The notes under the pieces are model-generated. The model was given only the letters and a program-made list of their open reading frames with translations. It did not search any database and was not told where the DNA came from. Below, piece after piece: positions 10,961-23,555 of a DNA stretch of 64,000 nucleotides. How positions within the stretch are numbered: position 1 is the first letter of the stretch; every line of letters starts with the position of its first letter. The DNA is from Cyclospora cayetanensis (taxonomy: Eukaryota > Apicomplexa > Conoidasida > Eucoccidiorida > Eimeriidae): positions 186,001 through 250,000 of the forward strand of contig NW_020312480.1 of NCBI RefSeq assembly GCF_002999335.1. The letters run 5' to 3'. Position numbers and translations under genes: made by a program.

Positions 10961-13900
10961 TTAGTGCACTGGCTTGCCGCCCATGAGTCTCCTCTTTGCT
11001 TCCTGCCACAGATAGCGAACTTCGCTCCTAGCACCACCCAGCATCCCCCCGTTCTCCTGAGCTCGTCTCACGAGATAAGGGATCGTCTCCTCCACGGGCC
11101 CGAACGGGAGATACTTGAACACCGAGAAACCAGCAGCCGCCAAACCGTGAGACAAGGCGTCTCCCATGCCGTACAGTTGGCCAAATGTGACTTTCTGCGC
11201 CACTTCAGGCCCCATCTCGCTCTCAGCACGACGCAGCAGTTGTGCGGCCTTCTCCAGCGAGTGCGCATTGTGGGATGCTGAAGCAACACAGACAAAAGCG
11301 GCGGCCAAAACAGCGGCAGCCGGTGCAACTGAGAAGACGCGGAGATACGAAGAAGGGAGCGCAGCAAACAAACACAATAGCGCTGCGATTCCGAGCAGAG
11401 CAATCAGTCCACGGAGGCATGAGGCAGCGAGAATCCGTTAGTTCTGCCCAGGGCTTAAGGTTTAGGCAGCCGAATCAAGAGCGCACTGTGCGACGCAACC
11501 AGCTGAGATCCAGCTCCCTAGTTTTGGCACGCACAGATGTGTGTGCCAAAACAGGGAAACGAGGAGGCAGTCAGGGGCCACGTGGATGCAGCGACAACAT
11601 CGCTATGCAGACAGAAAATATATGCAAACACATACTTTCCTTCACCGCCACGTACCAAGGAATATTTCACAATGCTTGAGGTTCTCAAAAAGGAAGCGAA
11701 CGCATGCATCGTAGCTCGCATGCGTCTCCTCGATGGAGTCGTGAACCTGCAGAGGATTGCCCGTCTCTCGGGTGATCTTGTTCTCCATCGAAACGTATGC
11801 CCCACGCACCAACTTGAGAGACAGCACAAATCCGAAGCGTTGCGAGAGCTCCAAATCGCGAACCAGCCGGGCACGCGTATCTCTGAAGGCAGCGGCCACA
11901 AGCGTATGTACACTGATATTCACAACGGTGCAACAACTCGTTGGCACACAGCTTTTCCACAGTAGGAGCTGTGGCAGGGGGGCCTCTTCTGCTGCAAACT
12001 CCTGACGAAGGCCACGCAGTCTTCCGCAGCATCGGCGACTGCCAAGCAGCGGTGTGCTCGCGACAACGCTGACGGCTCACTTCAGGTAAGCCTGGTACGT
12101 GTTTGAGATCAAGACACGCCCTTTGTTGTACTTCTTCTGTGCCTCAATGGTCAGAAGATGAATGAAGGCCTGGAGGGTGCTTTGCTCTGCATCGACCAAC
12201 AGGACTGGCGGCTGCCGCTCCTGCTGTGCGGCGTACTCGCAGACGGAGAAGAACCGAGATCGTATTCCCTCGTACGCAGATCGCTCCTCCGCGCTTAAGA
12301 CTGGCAACACCTGTACGGCACAAAACATAGCAGGGAGTGCTTCGCAAGCAGTGTGCTTGGCAAGCAACGTGCCTACTGATCTAGTGCGGACAGGTCTCTT
12401 CTGACAGCGTTGAAACAAGAAGGCAGCCTCGCACACAGCGGGCCTAGTCTAAGCCTCCTCAGGCACCCTTGTGACGCAACGCTGACAGCGACAAGGGGCA
12501 CTCTGCGCTACGAAAAGGGGCACGATGGGAGCCTCCTCACCTTGGAGAGGCAACGCAGGGAGCCTTCATGACCTGCTGTGCCTGGCGTAATCCTGTGACT
12601 CCACTGGAAGTAAGTCACACCCCCCTTCCCGCCCTCGTCAGCACCCGGCTGCTCTTTCAAGTCACGGAAGAGGGCAACTGCTTCGGCCTCTTGAACACCT
12701 CGTTTACACAGCGTGGAAACGAACTGCTGTTCAGACACCACAGCCTCACCCAAGCGCCTCGGGCATGGACGACCATTCGCTCCAACGCCTTCAATTCCTG
12801 AGACAGCGACAACAAAACAGAAGAAAGCAGTGGCGGAATTGCCTAGCTGCCTTCAAGCTCGAGGGATGCTCAGGCCAAAGCCTCCCTCCTTCCCTCATCT
12901 CACACTTTTCTTCCATCACCCTCCCTTAATGCCCCCCTTTCTTCCACACTCCCTTAATGCCCCCCTTTCTTCCACACTCCCTTAATGCCCCCCTTTCTTC
13001 CACCCTCCCTTAATGCCCCCCTTTCTTCCACACTCCCTTAATGCCCCCCTTTCTTCCACTCTTCCCCCGCTTCACACTTTTCTTCCACCCTCCCCCACTT
13101 CAACTTTTCTTCCACCCTCCCCCACTTCGCCCCTTCCCCGCCGCAAGCAGAGCGGCAGCAGTGATCGCAAAGGCGCAACAGGAAGAAAAAGGCAAGACGG
13201 CCGGCGTAGCGGCAGCGAATGCGAGAGTTTACCAGGGAAAGACACGCGCTGCAGGAGCAGTAGAAAGCTTACCCGCAAGCTCCGCAAAAAGCTCGTCGAT
13301 TTGAAGGATCAAAGTGTTGAAGCGGATTATGGGCTCAGTAAGGCCAAAAGCAGTGACCTTTATCGCCACAAAGCGCTCCCCCGTGGAAGCTGCAAAGTCG
13401 ATCGTCTGCTTGGTGATGGCAATAGCCTCATCAAAGTTCTGAGTATCGCAAGCAGGCACCCCCGGAAGCGTCTCCAGCTTCTGCTCGGCAGCGTAATCCA
13501 AGATCGCGCCAAGATCTGCACAGGCCAAGCGAAACACACGTCCAAATATGATTCCAAGACGCTTAGGGGCAGAAGCTCAAGACAGTGTGCATTGACTCTC
13601 CAGCGTTTTCCCAGAAAACTGCCGCGTGAAGTCAGCCAGGTGCTCCGGCAGCAGCAGCGAGGCGGCACAAACGGGTGCTTAGAACAAGTCGCCGCAGTTC
13701 TGTTACACTGCCGTGGCAAAGTAGCAGAATGGAGCCACTCCTGCAGGAAGCAACAAACCCCTCTAATAAGGGCGGCTGCACCAAGTAGACACATAGGCTC
13801 TATGTGCGCAGCAGAGCGAGCAAGCGACCAAAGGCGTCTCTCAGAAAAGGGGCACTCTCCAGGTCCTCGAAATGCCTACTTCTCTGCTTCAGCTTGTCGA

Positions 13901-14504
13901 GAGTGTGCACGATCTGCTCAAGGTTCTCGCCCCCGCAGAAAACCTTGAAAAAGCTGTTTTTGATCGTCCAAAAGGTCAGTCTTGGTCCCAGGATCCGGCA
14001 GGAGACGGCCAAAAGCTTTTCGCAGTTGTTCACGAGGAAGGAGGACGTGCAGAGGGAATATACACAAAGGGATCGCATGAGCTCCATGCTCGAGTAGCTC
14101 CCCACGGCTGCTGCACCCGCGACATCTCCCGAGAGGCACAACTGACCATTCCCACACTGCGGCGGCTCCTGCTGCTGCTGCTGAAGCTGTGCGTCAGCCG
14201 AAGCAGCGAAACGCCCACTGGCAGCAGCCGTCGAGCCATCGCGGCGCGGGACGAGGCAACACGTCCTCGCGAGCTCTGCGTGCGCTGCTGCCTTATTCGA
14301 GGTCAAATGAGGCGCCCAGATAGCGGCCCTACTTTGTCTCGGAAGTTTCCTGCACACCCGGGAAGAGGTGAATGCGGGGAACGTTGGCGGCTTCCCATAA
14401 AAATTGCGTGTACACAAATTTGTACCTCTGCGCCCTGCCAGCGCAGCTGACTCTGCAGCAACAGCAGGGCAGTTGTTGGCAATGCACTTGTAGACAATCG
14501 CCAT
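10961..14504 (-). CDS. PRODH: Proline dehydrogenase, mitochondrial
   Basis: An FAD-linked enzyme that oxidises L-proline to delta-1-pyrroline-5-carboxylate and passes electrons to the mitochondrial quinone pool. Six exons with fully consistent phases: 14504-13829, 13515-13273, 12797-12541, 12310-12081, 11882-11656 and 11277-10961 (TAA). The predicted protein is 649 residues. Residues 1-110 are Arg/Ala-rich with few acids, fitting a mitochondrial presequence. Next come RSLCVYSLCTSSFLVNN, LGAILDYAAE (about 227), FVAIKVTAFG, an Asp/Gly-containing insert, LLVDAEQST, NTYQAYLKDT (about 462-471), KLVRGAY (about 492), ASHNAHSLEKA (about 545) and YGMGD...FKYLPFGPVEE (about 580), the barrel's substrate and flavin signature strands. 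The start is the ATG at 14504 in a good context (GGGAGATGG). A minisatellite occupies the third-exon-side intron. No second enzyme of the pathway is in the window. Confidence 0.94.
12926..13065 (+). repeat. 28-bp minisatellite, five copies, in a PRODH intron
   Basis: The unit begins TTAATGCCCCCCTTTCTTCC. Copies start at 12926, 12954, 12982, 13010 and 13038, an exact 28-bp period with one or two substitutions. The tract lies in the intron between the exons 13515-13273 and 12797-12541. Related C/T-rich sequence continues to about 13140. On the transcribed strand the repeat is purine-rich. Confidence 0.95.
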
Positions 14505-17500
14505 CTCCCCTTTGCTCAGAAACGGCCCGCAAGGCCTGAAGCCTCGAACTTGACGTGCGACCTGCCTCAAAGGGCAGCAGCAGGAGACGAACGGAGGAGG
14601 GAAAGGAGGAAGATGGAAAACAAAAGAAAACGAATCCCAGAAGACATTAAATTCCGGCAAAGAGCGTAGAGGACCCCAACTCGCAGGAGCAGTCTGTGTC
14701 TCCCCTATCTCCCTCCAGCTTGGGCGGCTACGCAGGCAGCACCATGGCGGCTGGTGCATACAACATGTACAGACAGCCCAGGTAAACACATCCCCTCCTT
14801 GGTGGAATTTCAGCATTAATATACATGTAGGCCATTTTCTGTTTTAAATATACTTTGCAAACGTCACAGACCCCCAGTTACACACCCGCTGAAGGCCGCA
14901 ACCCATATATGGCACCTGTCGGCTCTCTGCCATTGAACGGGTTCGGTGCTGCAGTTCCAGCAACAGACCCTGTCGCAGATCCTAGTAGAACAATTTCATG
15001 GTAATTCCACGCGAATACTCGGAGTGATGTACCGTGGTTTGTATTATGTGGATCATTGAAGGTGCGGAGGGGTCTTTTTAAGACACAAGCCCGAATGTAT
15101 CATCTTTGGCAGGCACTGCTGAATGGGGAGCTCACACTAGTACACGGCGAGGCTCTTTTGCAATATCCGGTTCTCGGTACAGTTCGGGATCCGAGCCTTT
15201 TTGCTATTTTGAGGGCCACGCATTATGAGTGCATATCTCCTCAATTCTTGTTGGGCAACAACCCCGGGGCGGGTGGCAGGCACCTCAGCATTCGAAGAGT
15301 TCTCATCAGTAGACGAGTTCAAGTATAAGAAAAAAACTAAGATCACGACGCATGCTTTTTCCGCTTCTGTAGCCTAGTTCTTGCTGACCAGTTTTCCTTC
15401 TCGCTCCCCGAGTACTGTGCAAGGTGGTAGAGCTCTAGCTAACTGCGTGCCAAACGCTCCATCCAGGACCTCCAAACGGGCGGCCAGCCGTCGAAATGAT
15501 GTCAAAACTTTTGCTGAATCATTCTCTGCCCTTTTCGAATGTATTCTCCCGACATCTCACCCACTCCCCCCTAGGATCCCACCTTAGTGGAAGGGGACTG
15601 ACCCGGATTTAACCAACTCATGTGGTAGATTAGTTAACATTCAGCCATTTTCTACGACACCAATTATCTTTGATTCACTGCCAGAAAGAAATTGAACATT
15701 CACTTTGGCTGTCCATACACTTCGTTTACTGCGGAGCTTTTTCTCTAGCTCCATACGCCACGAACCGATGCTGCGTGTCTGTATGCAAGGTACTACGAGC
15801 AGCTAGCTGTGAATGCTAGAAGTGCTTTAAAGCGCAGCTATGCACGCCCTAGACGTCCCATTACCCCCCATGTCAAGGAAGCTCGAGGGGCGCGGACAGG
15901 GGAAGGAGACGATTCTTCTAGAGAAACATCCGTATACCTCTGGATGAACTTCCTGACGAGTCTGCTGTTAAGTGCCTCCCTATAGAGACCCCAGGGGCAG
16001 CATTACACCTTCAGCGTCTCAGGCGTCTGAGGGAAGGCACACAGCTTTGTGGTGGACAGTCACACAGCACAAACAAGTTCTGCGGTAAAGAGGGCACAGC
16101 GATACAAGGAGCGCTTTCTAATGTACATAGGAGTAAGCCGTAACTGCATAGTTTGTTTAATTAATTAAACCCTTGGACGGTTGACGGCTCTTCCCCATAT
16201 TTCTAGCTGTACGACTTATTTTACACTGAGCTCCACATAAGAATACCCTTTGTGCACGACTGTAACATTACACTGCTAGAAGCTTCTGCCGTCGCCGTAA
16301 ATAAGTCCACTGCCAAACGCATCAAAGCTTGTAACGAAAGCACGTGTGTCGCTCCGTGTAAAGGTTAGCTTATCCTCTGCCCTGAACCCACACGATGTAG
16401 GGCTAAAACAAAGAAGCATAACTGAGATGCAGGCAGCTGCTCACCCTAAGTAGTATGGGCACTAGCGTACCTCATCCCAAAGAGATTTCATGCGGCACTC
16501 GCAAGGCACATTATCTTGCAGCATAGGTCATGCAAAAACTAGATCATAAATACAGCAAAACCATGCAAGCAATACTCAACTCGACCTTCATTGGAGGTGA
16601 ACTATTCTGGTGGAGGTCGCAGCGTTGGTACTTGAGCCACTACAGCTAGGCTTGGTGTTTCCTAGAAGGCATAACATTATTCTGTAAAGATCTGACGCCC
16701 GTTTTGACTCCTAGAACTGAGCTGATGTGCATTTAATTGAATTGCCTTTGAGAATTTGCTGAGCGACTTAGCTGCTCGAGTATCATATTTCTTGTTAAGA
16801 ATACTACATCGGCACTGCAGGAGTATACACCCTGCATCTGTTTTCAAAACACTATGTCCGGCACGAATGGATGCCGGGAATGCCTTGAAAATGCATATAG
16901 AGGAGGTCCAGAAGGTTAGTAGACATAGTTCTTTCTAGAACTGGGAGAGCTTTGGGGGCTAGGGATCTCGGCAGGGAAATCCTAGCAGGAGGGTTACACA
17001 GTGCATGCTGCATTCGCATTTTTCCTAGGGCATCCTTTCCCAGAGCTTGTCTAGGATACCAGCTGAACGAAGCATTCGTGCGATTTAGGCAACACATTAC
17101 CCGAGCGCATACACATCCTAAGGAAGTGAGGAAGTTGGCACATATAGAGAGGGAAGACAGCTGGTTCACGCCGTAAACACGTGTCAGGGGATTGGATCTA
17201 CCAAGCCTGCAAAGTTCCAGTAAGGCCTTCTTATGCCTCTATCATAGGAAAACTTCTTAACGTGCAAGAAAGCCAGTAGGCGCAGTGGATTGTTTTTGCA
17301 GACAGCTGCTGGGGCCCCCTACGAATCACAAGAGGGGCCCCCAAGTTGGGTTTCCGTAATCACTGTGTCGTGCTGAATGTTTCTCGCCATTTTGTTCGAT
17401 ATATATATGCACATATATTCAGAAAATGCAGGTTGGAAATCTGTAGCCGAGGACCTTCTGTGCTGCATTCCCTCCAGGGTGCTCGCTTGTCGGCTTCCCG

Positions 17501-17573
17501 CTGCATCCCATACTACTGCACACACTGCAGAGCAGCCAGCTCCCCAGGAATTCCCCCCCAAAACAGCTGCGGG
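14505..17573. other. Repeat-poor intergenic region
   Basis: About 3 kb lie between the PRODH start and a small membrane-protein ORF. Base composition is balanced, CAG tracts are absent, and the ORFs are all short with no motif I recognise. A GGGGCCCC inverted pair flanks 17308-17341. No tRNA or rRNA was seen. Confidence 0.55.
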
Positions 17574-17831
17574 ATGAATTTTCTCGCTCAGAGACGCAGC
17601 CGAAAGGCCAGTGCACCAGAAGAAGGTGCAGCAACAACAGCTGCCGCTTGCGCACCAGAGCCGCTAGTGCTTCGGCAGCGTGTGGGCTTTATGGAGGCGA
17701 CCTATGCATATATTCCGGGATCTGAAGTTTGTAAAGGCATTGCCTTTAGCCCCGGAACTTGGCTTTGTTTCATAGTATCGGTGATGCTGCTGCTAGGGTT
17801 CCTGCGTCTCTTTTCGCACACTACAAACTGA
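17574..17831 (+). CDS. Small single-span membrane protein, candidate
   Basis: An 85-residue ORF begins at the ATG in GCGGGATGAATT and opens with a basic, Ala-rich stretch (MNFLAQRRSRKASAPEE). It then runs through VGFMEATYAYIPGSEVCKG and ends with one hydrophobic helix (TWLCFIVSVMLLLGFLRLF) just before the C terminus. That is the layout of a tail-anchored or short type II protein. The frame stays open upstream to 17346, so it could instead be the last exon of a longer gene. I recognise no family. The clean transmembrane tail and non-repetitive middle favour a real gene, but nothing else confirms it. Confidence 0.42.
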   Translation: MNFLAQRRSRKASAPEEGAATTAAACAPEPLVLRQRVGFMEATYAYIPGSEVCKGIAFSPGTWLCFIVSVMLLLGFLRLFSHTTN

Positions 17832-18442
17832 TCGTCTCAGCGGCAGCTTCCGAAAACAACAGCTACGCATGCTGATGGCGCCGTTATTGGACAGTGAGGC
17901 GCAGAAAACGCCAGTGGCTTTCTGACGTGGCGACGGCTAAGACAGCGGCCCACGGGCTGTCGCCGATGCTGCTGCACCCCAGGTCGTGGCTATCCCCGAA
18001 AGATGGCTAGCCAAGCAGCAGAAAACTTGCCACTTCTTTCATTTGAAAAAGTATATTCGCACTGCAGCGTTTTGCTACGACTGACTCAAAATGCTAGTGT
18101 GCGGCTGCAGAAGCAGCTGCCCAGCAGCAGCGCTTCTTTAACAGCACCTCCAGTACCTATACGTAGTTCTTGTAGGATAGCGAGGTTGCTAGTAAAACTT
18201 GTAGGCCCATGAACTCGGCTTATCTCCTCAGACTTATTTCTGACCCCTAAATAGCGAATACACCCCGAAATGTGCGCAGTCATGGTGCACTGACTGCCGC
18301 TCCTCACGCCTCCCTCCACTCACGAGAAGACGCCGGCAGGAACTTGCCACACAACGTCTGCATCAGCCTTTTTACGCACAGCTATTGTGCCCAGTGTAGC
18401 AGAGCCCGAGTAATCGAAGCTTACTGCTTCGTCACGCGCATG
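17832..18442. other. Intergenic, no gene seen
   Basis: Short ORFs only, with none showing a motif or splice pattern that I could support. Confidence 0.5.
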
Positions 18443-19165
18443 TCACTGAGGCTCCGATGCAGCGAGCCGCTTTGGCGCACGCGTTGTTGCGTTGCTGCTG
18501 CACAGCGCTGCAGCAGCCCGGTGCAAGCTTCCCTCTACCACTGCACTCGGCGCCACAGTTGCAGCACGCGAAGAGCGCATATATGCTATTGAGGGGACCC
18601 CAGACATTGCCGGACTGTCAAGAGTTACGCGTGGTGGCTGTCCAATGCGAGGGTCGATTGCTTGCGTCCCCTTCAAGTCATTTGATGCCGGTGCAGCTGA
18701 GCGGGATGTTGCCAACGCGCCTCTTCCTGCTCCTCTACCTGCATCGGCTCCTTTAAAAACAGCCGCTCTCGTGCTCATAGCTCCTTCACTCTGCGTCTCG
18801 TTTCGTGCCGCAGCGGGTGCTATTATTGCTTCCCCTGTAGCAGGCCTCCCTATCGGTACCCCCTGTGCGTACGCCGTTGCTCCAGCAAGAGCAGCTACTG
18901 CAACAGTGCCGCCAGCAGCGGGATAGTGGCAAGAAGGAGGAGGGTGCTTCCTCGTAGAAGGCACATACTGGGGTACTGCTAGTCGCTGCGGCTGCTGCAG
19001 AAGCAGCGGACGTGGTAGAGATGCAGCAGCAGCAGCGCATGCAGACAGCTTCTGCTGCTGCAGCAGCACTCCCCAGAGATGCAGCAGCAGACGCTCTAGG
19101 GCAACAGCTCCCGAGCAGAAGGGTGCAGCCCCCGTCGCAGCTGCAGAAACAGCATCAGGATCCAT
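18443..19165 (-). CDS. Ala/Ser-rich ORF downstream of the hydrolase, doubtful
   Basis: An open frame on the same strand as, and just 3' of, the large alpha/beta hydrolase. From the internal Met at 19165 it gives 240 residues (MDPDAVSAAATGAA...), including Gln runs, an Ala-rich hydrophobic patch and a more ordinary stretch (DPRIGQPPRVTLDSPAMSG). Upstream of 19165 the frame runs through the CA microsatellite as Val-Cys repeats, so the apparent 393-residue ORF is partly artefact. It may be a 3' exon of the hydrolase, reached from the strong donor GAG|GTACGT that follows 19735. It may also be a separate gene or non-coding. I could not find a phase-compatible acceptor. Confidence 0.3.
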   Translation of the reverse strand: MDPDAVSAAATGAAPFCSGAVALERLLLHLWGVLLQQQKLSACAAAAASLPRPLLLQQPQRLAVPQYVPSTRKHPPPSCHYPAAGGTVAVAALAGATAYAQGVPIGRPATGEAIIAPAAARNETQSEGAMSTRAAVFKGADAGRGAGRGALATSRSAAPASNDLKGTQAIDPRIGQPPRVTLDSPAMSGVPSIAYMRSSRAATVAPSAVVEGSLHRAAAALCSSNATTRAPKRLAASEPQ

Positions 19166-19514
19166 GCGACACTCAGCCAAACGCGCGCGAGTGGCACTTA
19201 TTTGCATCAACTCCCTCCTCCCCACAACCCAGCAGCAGCGGCAGCACGAAGAGAAAGCGCAGCAGCACGAAGACAAAGCGCAGCAGCACATCGGGCAGGG
19301 ACGAGCAACAGCGTCAACACCAAAAATAATCACAGACCTGAGTGCCAGCCAGAGAGAGGCGCCGCCGTTGCAAGCAGACGGCCTAACTCTGCCTTGACGC
19401 TGGTGCTGCCGCTGTTGCTGCTTGCCGCTGCTGCTGCTGAACGTATGGCAGAAAGCGTTCTCAACTCGACCCGGAGCAGTGCCACAGCAAGGGCTGTCTG
19501 CGCATGCAGCTGTG

Positions 19515-19625
19515 CACGGCACGCACACATACACATACACGCACATACACATACACACACATACACACATACACACGCATACACACGCATACACACGCAT
19601 ACACACGCATACACACACAAACACA
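19515..19625 (+). repeat. (CA)n/(CACGCATA)n microsatellite
   Basis: CACATA, CACACA and ACACGCAT units alternate for about 110 bp. All frames across it stay open as Thr/His or Val/Cys repeats, which creates several spurious ORFs. Confidence 0.95.
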
Positions 19626-19713
19626 ATCGCACGCCAGCGCTGTTTCTTCGTGGGTCAAAGGTTTTGCAGCGAATAGGCTATTTTGGGGTATGCTGTACAG
19701 CTCTTCCCGATGC

Positions 19714-22700
19714 TTACGGAGTTGCACGACGTACCTCAGCACCGCAGCTAGCGAGACGCGCTGAACCTGACCAAGTATCCTCCAAGCATATCTTGCTGCA
19801 ACACCTGGTCTTAGCCTGTTGCACGTGCTGTTGTTGCGATGTCTCGCAGCAGCTGCAGCTGTAGCCGCGGCAGCGCGCAGCTGACCCCTCGGCAGTGTAT
19901 AGCTGCCTGAAGTCTTGGAGGAGCAGCTGACATCCTCTATGCCTCCGACGGCAGCTGCAGAGGCTTGTGGTAGGCGCCTCTTCGCCTCGCAGCGACTGCT
20001 CAGAGGACGCTGTGCTGCAGCGGCTGTGGCATTTGCCGTGAGAGCTCAGCTGCAACATCAGAGAACCTTCGATCAGGGGACTGCGCAAAGCCGTAACGGG
20101 CAGATGCAGCTCTGGCTGCCAGTAGAGCAAGTGCCGCCTTTCGCTGGACTGCTGCTGCTGCAACTGCGCCTGCTGCTGCTGCAACTGCGCCTGCTGCTGC
20201 TGCAACTGCTGCTTAGCCAAGGTGTTTGAGTCCTTTGCAGGAGGCGGCTCAACTGCCTCGCACGAAGGGGAGGCTGCACTCCTCGCAGCTTGCCTTGAAG
20301 TGGACAGCCTCTCCGCCGAGCTCTCTCGCGAAGGCGGGAGCACACGCTGCGGCTCTACAGTCTTCTCTACTCCAGCAGACACCCCCTCAGCGCTTCCCGT
20401 CATGGCTGCCATTCCAGGCAGCCTCGACTGCTGCCGTCCAACAGCCTGAGAACGTGCATCTTCGCTGTAGCTTGCTGCCCTTTGCGCCGGACGGCTGTCG
20501 TGCTCCTTCCACCACGACACTTGACGGCCAGCAGCAGCTGCTGCAGACGCTGCTGCAGCTTCGGCTTGAACAAACGCAGCCGCAAGCGCTCTAACTCGCG
20601 GAGAATGGTACCCCGCCGCTGCAGCAACTGCTTCACGTGAAAGAAGCTCCCCAGTAGAGCTGCTGAGAGGTACGGTGAGCTGCAGGCTGCACTGCAGCAG
20701 GTGACCAGCAGCGAAGGCGGCAGCAGCAGCAGCCCGTTGCTGCAGCACGCGCTGCTGCTTGTGGTATTCCGTCGAAGTCTTCGACTCCAAAAAGACGTTC
20801 TGTGTGGCTACCTCGGGTGTACTACTGCCCTCGCAGTGCCCTCGAGACGGTGCTGCTGCTGCTGCTGCTGCTCCTGCTGCTGCTCCTGCTGCTGCAAGGG
20901 CGAGACACCGCGGAAGCTCGCTCTGGCCCTGCTTGACACTCCCCACGGATAGCAGCTGCAGCAGCAAAGGCATTTGATTCCCGTAGAGCAGCAGCAGCAG
21001 CTGGTCCCAGCCAAATGGGAAGAAACTGCAGTTGTGGTGTCCAGACACCCCAGCAAGAGCCGGAGCCGCCAGCGCGGCGCGAGCTGCTCCTGCCCTTGCT
21101 TTTGCGGCATGCAAATGAGAAATCGGCTGCTGCTGGAGACAGGCCAGGTGCTCTGGAGAGGCTGGCGTTAGAGCCGCAAGCGCAGCGAAATTGGGAATGC
21201 CAGGGGTTCCTCTGAGCAGCCGCAAAATGTCGGTTGCGAACTGCTCCGTCACTTCTTGCTGCTGCTCCTGGTTCTGCTGCAAGACACGCCAGAAGGAGGC
21301 GCCTCTGTCATTCGGAGAGGCCTCTAGCGCTGCTGCAGCGAAGAGACACTGCAGCAGCCACCGTGCCGTCGGCTGCATGCTCGGCAGTGGACAGGCGAAT
21401 AGAGGGAAGGCTAGAGTGTCAGGAAACTTCGCCCTGTCTTTGTTGCTGCTGCGACTGCGGAGATCAGCAGCAGGGGTTGCCGCAGCAGACAGAGGCACCG
21501 CCTCCACATGCAGCACCGCGCCGCATGTATCCCCATTCCCCGAAAACTCCCCCGTAGTTACACTGTTACTGCTGCTACTACTGCCGCTGCTACTGCTGCT
21601 ACTGCTGCTGCTACTGCTGCTACTGCTGCTGCTACTGTTCGACACAGCGTTCGCAGCGGGGGGCAGCCGTACAAGGGAAAATCGAATGCCGCACACAGAC
21701 AAACTGTGCAGATAATACGTTACAGTGCCACTGCTTTGCTGCTGGATATCCTGCATCTGGTCCTGGTGAGCGTCTTTGCGAACGAATACAGCATCAACAC
21801 CCAAGCCCGGCTGCAGAGCTGCGTACAGCCTCTTAATGAATCCAATGACTTGCGGCAGCACGACATCGGCATGCGACTGTTGCCGCTGGTTCGAGGGCTG
21901 TTGTTGCTGCTGTTGTTGCTGCTGTTGCTGCTGCTGTTGCTGTTGCTGCTGCTGCACTAGCCGTTTCATCTCGGCTGCAAGCCCGCGTTGCATTGCCGTT
22001 TCCAGCAGCAGCGAGAGAAAGTCTGAGTAGCGGTGTCTGAGAAGACGCAAAAGGCCTTCAGCAGATCCGAAGAGTGGCAGTGCAGCGGCAGCAGCAGCCG
22101 CAGCGTCTGCTGCTGCATGTGTTACCTCAATGGCGAGCCGCTGCCGCTCCATAGCTGCTGCGCAAGGAAGGCTATATAATGCGTTTATGGATGCGGAAAG
22201 GGGAAGAGACTTGTGCCCCTGCATAATCCGCAGCAGATGCCGTTTTGAGTGCTGCTGCTGCTGCCCCAGCAGCTGTACGAACGGCTGACGCGGCTGCAGC
22301 CGCTGGGTTCTCGCTTCGCTGCTGATTCTTGCCGCCTTATCGAAAGTCAGGTGTCTCGCTGCCTCAGTGTCGTGGTGCAGCGAGTTTGGCGCCTTTGAAG
22401 CCGCTCGTTTGCCCGCACTCTCCGTCTCAGAGTCTGTGTCTTCTGTTGCGGATGCAGATTCCTCCAGCGCCTCTCCCTCGCGGCTGCTGCCTGACGGCGC
22501 TGCTTCTCCCTGGCTCGTGTTGCCACTCTCAGTCTCTGCAGGAAGACGCCTAGGCGAACTGTCGAGTTCACAAAGGAGCTGCTGCACTACGGAGGAGAGA
22601 CAAGGCGTGACACGCAACAAAGGCATTGCTGCGTTCGACACGTGCATCTGCTGCAGTAGGCCACGCTGCAGCGTTTGCTGCTGCTGAGTGTACAAGCTGG

Positions 22701-23522
22701 AGAGCTCATGAGGCACGAATATTCGCAAAGCAGCGCCCAAGAGCAGCAGCTTCAGCCGAGTAGCATCGACGACCGCTGCTGCTGCGGGTGTACCAAATCT
22801 ACCGGCAAACTGCTGCAACAGAGGCAGCAGCCTCTGGAGATGCGGTTTGCGACTCTGCAAACTCCTCGCTACGGCACTGTTTGCCTGCTGTTGCTGCAGT
22901 TGCTGTTGCTGCAGTTGCTGTTGCTGCACTTGCTGCTGCAAGGAGGGGTACTGCATGTTGACGGCCTCTACCCAGGCAGCGGAAAACGCTTCAGAAGCAA
23001 ACAACAAAGAGGAAGGCGTGGTCAGTGCTGCACTGCGCAGTGCGTGGACTATGGAGCTGGAAGCTCCCATGCATGCATGCGCCTCTGCTGCTACTGAAGG
23101 CGGCCTTCCCAATGCCTCTTGAAGCAGCTGGAGACGTTCAGAATAGGGAAGCATCCGAAGAGCTGTGACATACCATTTCCCCGGAGCAGCTGCAGCGTCG
23201 GCAGAGCATGCGTCTGCACACGGAGGCAGCAGCAGCGCCTGCAAATCGGCACCGATCTGCAGCAAAAATCCAGAGTGTGCTTTTCTGAGAAATGCAGAGA
23301 GTGGAATCAGCACATCTTTACCCCAGTCGAAGGAGGAGTGCGTGGCTTCGCTGGGAAAAGACGCCAGACAAAAGTAAGGAGCATCTTCCGAGGCTTCAAG
23401 GGAGCCGCAGCGGGGATGCAGGCTGCCTTGGCTTGTACCTCCGCAGCTGCTCATGGTGCAGCTGGTGTCGCTGTCACTGTCGCTGCCTTGGCTGCTGCCG
23501 CTGCTGCTCCTCCTCCCTTGTA

Positions 23523-23555
<33 letters not shown>

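Noticed and set aside
13013..13948. 311-codon plus-strand ORF
   Set aside because: It lies antisense to PRODH exons and starts in the minisatellite. The minus strand holds the conserved family motifs.
19202..19864. Plus-strand ORFs of His-Thr repeats
   Set aside because: They are created by the CA microsatellite and lie antisense to the hydrolase 3' region.
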